From the NCBI GenBank assembly GCA_035505995.1, contig DATJQF010000054.1:1-11061 (forward strand): a DNA stretch of 11,061 bases, in the 5' to 3' direction. Position 1 is the first letter of the stretch. Every line of letters begins with the position of its first letter. The translations under genes were made by a program, and so were the position numbers. Under the pieces are notes generated by a model. It searched no databases, was not told where the DNA came from, and was given only the letters and a program-made list of their open reading frames with translations. Shown here one piece after another: positions 5,998 to 11,061 of this stretch. Source of the stretch: DATJQF01 sp035505995 (lineage in GTDB: Bacteria > Bacteroidota > Bacteroidia > Bacteroidales > FEN-979).

Positions 5998-6669
5998 CTA
6001 CTTCCCATCTCTTTCCCCGAAGATCGCCGTCCCGATCCTCACCAGCGTACTGCCCTCTTCGATCGCGATCCGGTAATCGCCCGACATTCCCATGGAGATC
6101 TCGCTAAAATCTTGGTCCCCGGCGAAAAAGGTCTCCCTGAGCTCTCTGAAATATCCGCGCAGCGCCGAGAATTCATCCCGGATCGCCTGACGGTCGCAGG
6201 TAAGGGAGGCCATCCCCATCACCCCCGCGATCCGGATGTTGCGGAGCTCCCTGAACCCGTCAGAGGCCAGAAAGTCGCGCGCCTCCTCCGGCAGAAATCC
6301 TGATTTGGTCTCTTCCCTGGCGATATGGAACTGGATCAGGCAACGGATCACCCGGTGGCGCCTGAGCGCTTCCCGGTTCACCTCGTCCAGCAGTCTCGGC
6401 GTATCGATGCTTTCGATCGTATCGACAAAGTCCGCGATGTACTTCACTTTGTTCGTTTGCAGGTGCCCGATAAAATGCCACCGGATATCGGAGGGGAGCT
6501 GCGGATGCTTCTCCTTCATCTCCTGGGCGCGGTTCTCCCCGAAGAGGCGTTGTCCGGCCCGGTAGGCCTCCAGGATCTCTTCCACCGGACGGGTCTTGGA
6601 TACGGCAACCAGCCGGACATTCGGCGGCAGCTCTTTCAATAAGGCGGACAGGTTTTCCTGGATGCTCAT
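5998..6669 (-). CDS. yggS: PLP homeostasis protein YggS/PLPBP
   Basis: YggS is a cytoplasmic single-domain TIM-barrel protein that binds pyridoxal 5'-phosphate and buffers vitamin B6 and amino-acid pools; it has no known catalytic activity. The 223-residue length is normal. The PLP lysine is K25 in LVAVSKTRP. Other family blocks are LFGENRAQEMKEK near 43-55, WHFIGHLQTNK near 64-74, and the C-terminal SMGMSGDYRIAIEEGSTLVRIG, the YggS signature whose Ser/Gly and Arg/Gly segments hold the PLP phosphate. The ATG at 6667-6669 fits the usual start a few residues before the first helix. It is the first gene of a two-gene transcript with the secreted DUF3298 gene and diverges from the sulfatase-fold gene across 116 bp. 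Its own promoter has a perfect -7 box. Confidence 0.96.
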   Translation of the reverse strand: MSIQENLSALLKELPPNVRLVAVSKTRPVEEILEAYRAGQRLFGENRAQEMKEKHPQLPSDIRWHFIGHLQTNKVKYIADFVDTIESIDTPRLLDEVNREALRRHRVIRCLIQFHIAREETKSGFLPEEARDFLASDGFRELRNIRIAGVMGMASLTCDRQAIRDEFSALRGYFRELRETFFAGDQDFSEISMGMSGDYRIAIEEGSTLVRIGTAIFGERDGK

Positions 6670-6691
6670 CGGGTTTGCCGGAGGGACAGGG

Positions 6692-6699
6692 CAAAAGTA
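6692..6699 (-). promoter_or_regulatory. yggS promoter -7 box
   Basis: Minus-strand TACTTTTG matches the Bacteroidota -7 consensus TAnnTTTG at every fixed base. Transcription would start about seven bases downstream, leaving roughly 16 nt before the yggS ATG at 6669. The -33 element is poor: an ATTG lies 23 bp upstream, slightly too far. The short leader resembles that of the yigZ promoter. Confidence 0.55.
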
Positions 6700-6738
6700 C
6701 GAATTAGAAAAAAGGAAGCGAACAATAAAGGAAGATTC

Positions 6739-6770
6739 TTTCAGTTACTTGCTAAGATTGCCTAATTTTA
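6739..6770 (+). promoter_or_regulatory. Candidate promoter of the sulfatase-fold gene
   Basis: TTTC (6739-6742) is followed after 20 bp by TAATTTTA (6763-6770), one mismatch in each box against TTTG-N20-TAnnTTTG. Transcription would begin near 6777, about 9 nt before the ATG at 6786. It shares the 116-bp divergent gap with the yggS promoter. Confidence 0.35.
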
Positions 6771-6785
6771 CGGTTTTCCCGCGGA

Positions 6786-8645
6786 ATGAAAAAGATCCTG
6801 TCCTCCCTGTTCCTGCAGTACCTTTTCTGGATCCTTTTCTTCGATCTGAACCGTCTGGTCTTTATCCTGTATCACACAAGACTTCTCGCGGTGGAAAAGA
6901 TCCCGGTCACGGAGGTGGCCGGCATATTCTGGTACTCCCTCCGGCTGGATACCGGGACCGCCTGTTACCTGCTGGTCATTCCCTTTATCCTGCTGGTGGT
7001 TCAATCGGTATACAGCCCGTCCTGGCTGAATTATCCCAACAAGATCTATACGGGGATCATGATCCTGGCGTACTCGCTGACGGAAGCGGGCGAGATGGGG
7101 ATCTATGCGGAATGGAAAACCAAGCTGACCTATAAGGCGCTGAAATATCTAAGCCATCCGACGGAAATTTACAATTCGGCCCAGACGCTGATCTTCTTCC
7201 TGCTGCTGGGGATCCTGATTTTCCTGTTCCTGGCGGGACTTTTCGCCTACCTCAGGATCTTCTACCGGGAGATCCTGCACGTCAGGCGGAACTGGATCTT
7301 TACCTTCCTGTTCCTGGTGATCACCCCCCCGCTGCTGCTCATCGGCATGCGCGGAGGGGTCCAGCAGATCCCCATCAACCAGAGCGAGTCCTATTACTCC
7401 CGGTACAACATCCTCAACCTCGCATCGGTCAACAACCTCTTCAATCTTTACATCAGCACCTTTGAGAACCTGCACAACTTCAACCGGAATCCCTTCATCT
7501 TCATGGATGAAAAGGAAGCCGAGCGCCAGGTGAAGGAACTGTTCCGGACCCCTTCGGATTCCACCGTAAAGATCCTGACCACCCGCCGGCCCAATATCGT
7601 CATCCTGATCCTGGAAAGCTGGTCGGCCGACTTGGTCGAAGACCTCGGAGGCAAGCCCGGCATCACCCCCGAATTCCATGAGCTGGAAAAAGGAGGGATC
7701 CTGTTCGATCAGATCTATGCTTCCGGATCCCGGTCGGAGCAGGGAATGGCCTGCATCTTCAGCGGGTTTCCCGCCATCCCGCTTTCTTCCATCACGGTGC
7801 AGCCCGATAAATTCGTCAAGCTGCCCAGCCTGCCTCGCCTGTTGAACTCCAACGGGTATTCCACGTCCTTTTATTTCGGCGGACAACTGATCTACGGCAA
7901 TATCAAAGGATATATCATGTACAATAATTTCGGGAAGATCATGGAGGGGTACGATTTCCCGTCCTCCCTTCCGCGGGGGAAGCTGGGGATCCACGATCAG
8001 TACACGCTCGATTACCAGCTGCACGACCTGGGCAAGCAGCAGCAGCCTTTCTTCTCGGCGCTTTTCACCGTGAGCACGCATTCCCCCTACGATCAGCCCT
8101 ACCCGAAGCCGTTGAACTGGGGCGATAACGAACACGAATACATCAACGGGGCTTATTACACCGATCACTGCCTCGGGGATTATTTCCGGAAAGTAAGCCA
8201 TGAGCCATGGTTCGACAGCACCTTATTCATCATCGTCGCCGATCACAGTCACAATTCCTACCGGAACTGGCATCCTAATTCAAAATATTACCATAAGATC
8301 CCGTTGCTGTTTTACGGCAAGGTGATCAAGGAACAGTACCGGGGAACGGTATGGCATCATCTGGGCAACCAGCATGACCTTCCCGCCACGCTGCTGGCCC
8401 AGATGGGGATACCGGCCCAGGCTTTCCACTGGAGCAAGAACCTCTTCAACCCGGGCAGCCAGCAGTTCGCCCAGTATGCCACGGAGGATGGGATAGGATG
8501 GATCCGTCCCGACGGATGGTTCTGCTGGGACGAGGGCCCCAACTATTTTTATTTCCTGGAGGCGGATCCGGCCATCAGGGATTCCCTGATCCATGAAGGG
8601 AAAGCCTACCTGCAGGTATCTTTTAATGAATATGTGGGAGACTGA
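6786..8645 (+). CDS. LTA synthase/MdoB-like membrane sulfatase-fold transferase
   Basis: A 619-residue inner-membrane protein of the alkaline phosphatase superfamily, laid out like LtaS and OpgB/MdoB. About five hydrophobic segments (roughly 5-30, 45-75, 85-105, 133-157 and 168-188) are followed by a linker and a periplasmic sulfatase domain from about 268 to 540. The metal and catalytic residues inferred by family comparison are E277 in ILILESWS, the nucleophile in GSRSEQG (S317 after R316, where LtaS has threonine), H432 in VSTHSPY and D486/H487 in IVADHSH. Known relatives transfer phosphoglycerol or phosphoethanolamine onto glycolipids, glucans or lipid A. A Bacteroidota cell makes no canonical lipoteichoic acid, so the acceptor is unknown. 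Residues about 540-619 form an aromatic-rich C-terminal extension. It is a lone plus-strand gene, divergent from yggS and convergent with the DUF1015 gene (12 bp apart), with no glycosyltransferase neighbour to suggest a substrate. Confidence 0.88.
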   Translation: MKKILSSLFLQYLFWILFFDLNRLVFILYHTRLLAVEKIPVTEVAGIFWYSLRLDTGTACYLLVIPFILLVVQSVYSPSWLNYPNKIYTGIMILAYSLTEAGEMGIYAEWKTKLTYKALKYLSHPTEIYNSAQTLIFFLLLGILIFLFLAGLFAYLRIFYREILHVRRNWIFTFLFLVITPPLLLIGMRGGVQQIPINQSESYYSRYNILNLASVNNLFNLYISTFENLHNFNRNPFIFMDEKEAERQVKELFRTPSDSTVKILTTRRPNIVILILESWSADLVEDLGGKPGITPEFHELEKGGILFDQIYASGSRSEQGMACIFSGFPAIPLSSITVQPDKFVKLPSLPRLLNSNGYSTSFYFGGQLIYGNIKGYIMYNNFGKIMEGYDFPSSLPRGKLGIHDQYTLDYQLHDLGKQQQPFFSALFTVSTHSPYDQPYPKPLNWGDNEHEYINGAYYTDHCLGDYFRKVSHEPWFDSTLFIIVADHSHNSYRNWHPNSKYYHKIPLLFYGKVIKEQYRGTVWHHLGNQHDLPATLLAQMGIPAQAFHWSKNLFNPGSQQFAQYATEDGIGWIRPDGWFCWDEGPNYFYFLEADPAIRDSLIHEGKAYLQVSFNEYVGD

Positions 8646-8657
8646 CCGGTACCGGGA

Positions 8658-9905
8658 TCAGTCCAGGGAATGAACCACCAGGCCCGATCTCAGCTTGGGC
8701 TCAAACCAGGTGGTTTTGGGGGGCATGATGTTCCCCGAATCGGCGATATCGATCAGTTGCTTCATCGAAACAGGGTACAGGGCGAAAGCCGCCTTCATCT
8801 CCCCGTTGTCCACCCTTCGCTTCAGCTCGCCCAGTCCGCGGATCCCGCCTACGAAATCCACCCGGCAGTCGGTGCGGAGATCTTTAATGGCGAGGATCTG
8901 GTCCAGTACGAGCCTCGAAAGGATCGTGACATCCAGCACCCCGATAGGGTCGGAATCATTAAAGGTACCGGGTTTTGCAGTGAGGGAGTACCATTTTCCG
9001 CCCAGGTAGAGGCTGAAGTTATGGAGGGTCGACGGCTTGTAGATCCCGGTCCCTTTTTCTTCGATCGTAAACACTTCGGCCAGCTTGTTCAGGAATTGTT
9101 CGTCCGACAAACCATTCAGGTCGGTCACCAGCCGGTTATAATCGATAATGGTCAGCTGGTTGTCGGGAAAATGCACGGCCAGGAAATAATTATATTCCTC
9201 GTTCCCCCTGTGCTTCCGGTTGAGGGACTTTTTTTCGTTCCCGACCAGCGCGGCCGCGGCGGTGCGGTGATGCCCGTCGGCAACATAGGTATAGGGGATC
9301 CTGGCGAACAGCTCGATGATCTTCCGGATCGTACCGCTGTCACGGATCACCCAGAAATGATGCCCGATCCCGTCGGAGGAGACAAAATCATATTCCGGCT
9401 TTTCCCGGGTAACGATCCCGGAAACGATCTTGTCGATCTCCGGTACGGCCGGGTACGTGAAGAAGACCGGTTCCATGTTGGCGTTGGTGATGCGCACATG
9501 CTTCATCCGGTCTTCCTCCTTGTCCTTTCTCGTCAGCTCATGCTTCCGGATGATCCCTTTCATATAATCCTCCACGCCCGCGCAGCCCACGATCCCGTAC
9601 TGGGTCTTTTTATTCATGGTCTGGCCGTAGATATAGAGGTATTCCCCCTCATCCGGGATCAGCCATCCGGATTTCAGGAAATGCTCGAAATTCTCCCGGG
9701 CCTTCTCATAGACCGGCCCGGAATGGACGTCGGTTTCGGGAGGGAGATCGATCTCGGGTTTAATGATATGAAGCAGCGAATAGGGATTCCCTTTTGCTTC
9801 CCCTCTTGCTTCCTGGGAGTTCAACACATCATACGGCCGGGAGGCGATTTCTTTCACAAGATCTGCAGGAGGCCGGATGCCTCTGAATGCTTTCAGTATA
9901 GCCAT
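8658..9905 (-). CDS. DUF1015 family protein in the serA gene cluster
   Basis: A 415-residue cytoplasmic protein covering the full DUF1015 family length. The N-terminal block has the family pattern near RPPADLV with SRPYDVLN at 22-29. IRKHELTRKDKEEDR at 119-133 is another conserved block, and YVADGHHRTAAA at 207-218 is the most characteristic one. There is no signal peptide or membrane helix. The biochemical function is not established to my knowledge. Its place downstream of serA suggests a step in serine or phosphoserine metabolism; I recall DUF1015 next to serA/serC in other Bacteroidota, which would support this. The D-G-H-H-R block loosely resembles the conserved loop of ParB/sulfiredoxin-fold proteins, a fold that includes the free-serine kinase SerK, but that is only a motif-level impression. 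The ATG at 9903-9905 gives the expected N-terminus. The stop lies 12 bp from the convergent sulfatase-fold gene. Confidence 0.85.
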   Translation of the reverse strand: MAILKAFRGIRPPADLVKEIASRPYDVLNSQEARGEAKGNPYSLLHIIKPEIDLPPETDVHSGPVYEKARENFEHFLKSGWLIPDEGEYLYIYGQTMNKKTQYGIVGCAGVEDYMKGIIRKHELTRKDKEEDRMKHVRITNANMEPVFFTYPAVPEIDKIVSGIVTREKPEYDFVSSDGIGHHFWVIRDSGTIRKIIELFARIPYTYVADGHHRTAAAALVGNEKKSLNRKHRGNEEYNYFLAVHFPDNQLTIIDYNRLVTDLNGLSDEQFLNKLAEVFTIEEKGTGIYKPSTLHNFSLYLGGKWYSLTAKPGTFNDSDPIGVLDVTILSRLVLDQILAIKDLRTDCRVDFVGGIRGLGELKRRVDNGEMKAAFALYPVSMKQLIDIADSGNIMPPKTTWFEPKLRSGLVVHSLD

Positions 9906-9943
9906 GGATCAGTAAATTTTTAGTTTAGCAGCGTTCCCGGGGG

Positions 9944-10375
9944 TCAGGCGGCTTCTTCCTCTTCTTCGTCCGCGGTTTCTCCTGGTTTTACGCTCCGTTG
10001 CAGGGATCCGATCAGAGCCCCGATCATCTTGGTCATCTCCATCAGCTGGATCTTCGATTCCTCGAATTTATCCTTGGGAAGAAAATGATGAGCCTGACCG
10101 ATCGTGGTGAGTACGACGCATTCCCTGACGGAACTCTTCGCCATTTTCAAATAGTATACAAATTGACTCTTATTCCTTGACGAGCCCTCCGCAATGTTCA
10201 GCGCAATCCCGCTCGCGGAACTGATGAATTTTTCAAAGAAATATTTTGCAAAAAGGTGATTGCCTGCATTGGTGGAGACTCCATACGCCCAATTAATGTA
10301 CTCCAGCGCTTTGTGGTAGATCCGAAGGTCCTCAAACCTGAAAAATGTAGTCAGTTTTTCCTGTTCAGTTTCCAT
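9944..10375 (-). CDS. Four-helix-bundle protein of the S23/23S rRNA intervening-sequence family
   Basis: A 143-residue small helical protein. It has the family pattern: FRFEDLRIYHKALEYI near 12-27, ALNIAEGSSRNKSQFVYYLKMAKSSVRECV near 58-87, then a last amphipathic helix to about 127. The C-terminus is a very acidic tail (DEEEEEAA) outside the usual domain. Relatives were first noticed inside intervening sequences of 23S rRNA genes, and free-standing copies are frequent in Bacteroidota; they form pentamers in solved structures and have no proven activity. Here it sits between serA (77 bp upstream) and the DUF1015 gene (38 bp downstream), not in an rRNA gene. The gaps are wider than expected for a tightly coupled operon, so it looks inserted into the serine cluster. 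The ATG at 10373-10375 gives a normal start. The function is unknown; RNA or ribosome contact is possible. Confidence 0.85.
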   Translation of the reverse strand: METEQEKLTTFFRFEDLRIYHKALEYINWAYGVSTNAGNHLFAKYFFEKFISSASGIALNIAEGSSRNKSQFVYYLKMAKSSVRECVVLTTIGQAHHFLPKDKFEESKIQLMEMTKMIGALIGSLQRSVKPGETADEEEEEAA

Positions 10376-10452
10376 AATTCCCAGAATTTAGTGAATACTA
10401 AGAAGGAGCAATATGGTTGTTTTATCAGATCTTCCAAATCAGGCTGACTATT

Positions 10453-11061
10453 TTATTTATTCACCTGGAACGTACGGTCCCCGGTCTTGATAAATTGCAC
10501 GATCTGCTTTGCTGCTGCGATCCCGGCATTGATATTGGCTTCTTCCGTCTGGGCCCCCATTTTTTTCGGGGTAAAGAAGAACCTGCCTTTGAATTTCGCC
10601 TCCAGGTCGGCTTTGTTGGTGGTCTCCACATCCGACAGATACGCAAAATCCTTTCTCGCCTCGAACATCTTCAGCAGGTCCGCCTCGTGGATGACCTCCG
10701 CCCGGGCTGTATTTACCAGTACTGCCGGAGCCGGCATCTTCGAGAGCAGGTCGTAGTTGATCGAAAGCTTGGTCTGGCTGTTCGCCGGAATATGCAGGGA
10801 AACAAAATTGCAGGTACGGTATAATTCCTCCGCGGACCCCAGGCATTTGACGCCGTCCTTTTCGATCGCTTCCTTCGCGACGAACGGGTCAAAGGCATAG
10901 ACTTCCATGCCGAACCCTTTCGCGATCCGGGCAACATTCTTTCCTACATACCCGTAGGCATGGATGCCGAGTTTCTTATCCTTCAGCTCGGTTCCCGGTT
11001 TGCCGTTGAAGAAATTGCGTACATAATACACCATCATCCCCAGGGCCAGCTCGGCCACGGC
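10453..11061 (-). CDS. serA: D-3-phosphoglycerate dehydrogenase SerA, short form, 5' end outside window
   Basis: SerA oxidizes 3-phosphoglycerate to 3-phosphohydroxypyruvate with NAD, the first step of serine synthesis. Only the C-terminal 203 residues are visible. The frame is open through the right edge and begins AVAELALG, a conserved mid-protein block, so the GTG at 11056-11058 is an internal valine, not the start. The whole protein should be about 306 residues, without the ACT domain of E. coli SerA. The NAD-binding loop reads GIHAYGYVGKN, the catalytic arginine lies in VNTARAEV, and the SLHIPA block is present. Where most enzymes of this family have a catalytic histidine in TPHxGA, this one reads TPKKMGAQT (lysines at 10561-10566), like the lysine-type (IIIK) phosphoglycerate dehydrogenases described from Entamoeba. 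The protein ends naturally at TFQVNK. The four-helix-bundle and DUF1015 genes follow on the same strand; serC would be expected upstream, outside the window. Confidence 0.95.
   Translation of the reverse strand, partial: AVAELALGMMVYYVRNFFNGKPGTELKDKKLGIHAYGYVGKNVARIAKGFGMEVYAFDPFVAKEAIEKDGVKCLGSAEELYRTCNFVSLHIPANSQTKLSINYDLLSKMPAPAVLVNTARAEVIHEADLLKMFEARKDFAYLSDVETTNKADLEAKFKGRFFFTPKKMGAQTEEANINAGIAAAKQIVQFIKTGDRTFQVNK

Noticed and set aside
7149..8201. Minus-strand 350-codon open frame opposite the sulfatase-fold gene
   Set aside because: Low-complexity D/E/Q-rich translation typical of an antisense shadow; the plus-strand gene has all its catalytic motifs.
8646..8655. CCGGTACCGG palindrome between the convergent sulfatase-fold and DUF1015 genes
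   Set aside because: A perfect 10-bp palindrome with no loop and no T-run; too short and shapeless for a terminator.
8670..9923. Plus-strand 417-codon open frame opposite the DUF1015 gene
   Set aside because: It mirrors the DUF1015 gene almost exactly, has no recognisable motifs and a shadow-type composition; the minus-strand frame has clear family blocks.
11056..11058. GTG as a start codon for serA
   Set aside because: The frame continues to the window edge and the surrounding residues AVAELALG are an internal conserved block, so this is a valine codon inside a truncated gene.

Overview
The window looks like an ordinary chromosomal stretch from a member of Bacteroidota, probably a Bacteroidia-type organism of moderately high GC. 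Four things point there. DnaA has a Bacteroidota-like C-terminus (GNKDHATVLHACRTV). SerA is the short form ending in a TPKKMGAQT block. A DUF1015 gene sits in the serA gene cluster. Two promoters fit the Bacteroidota consensus TTTG-N19-21-TAnnTTTG: yggS has a perfect -7 box, and yigZ has a perfect -33 box with 7/8 at -7. Coding DNA is GC-rich and covers nearly the whole window; the one gap over 300 bp is the AT-rich stretch 2866-3258 upstream of dnaA. No tRNA, rRNA, CRISPR array, insertion sequence or phage gene was seen.

Layout. From 1 to 2865, on the minus strand, dnaA overlaps a low-molecular-weight protein-tyrosine phosphatase gene by a GTGA junction, and 9 bp later comes a serine racemase/threonine dehydratase-type PLP enzyme that runs off the left edge. 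From 2866 to 3258 lies the AT-rich dnaA upstream region, with phased A-tracts and a 20-bp perfect palindrome but no clear DnaA-box cluster. From 3259 to 4802, yigZ (minus) and prmC (plus) diverge from a 53-bp gap. yigZ ends in a terminator hairpin that overlaps its own stop codon. From 4817 to 6669, yggS and a secreted DUF3298 protein form a minus-strand pair. From 6786 to 8645 is a plus-strand, membrane-anchored LTA-synthase/MdoB-like sulfatase-fold enzyme. From 8658 to 11061 is a minus-strand serine cluster: serA (5' end outside the window), a four-helix-bundle protein and a DUF1015 protein.

How the genes fit together. Most are housekeeping: replication initiation (DnaA), release-factor methylation (PrmC), PLP homeostasis (YggS) and serine synthesis (SerA). 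Serine chemistry appears at both ends, with SerA/DUF1015 on the right and a PLP-dependent serine/threonine enzyme on the left, and YggS manages PLP, but nothing shows co-regulation. I did not find a convincing undescribed multi-gene system. The points most worth a second look are the DUF1015 protein in the serA cluster with its DGHHR motif, the four-helix-bundle gene inserted into that cluster, the DnaA Walker A variant (SQTGLGKT), and the AT-rich palindromic region upstream of dnaA.
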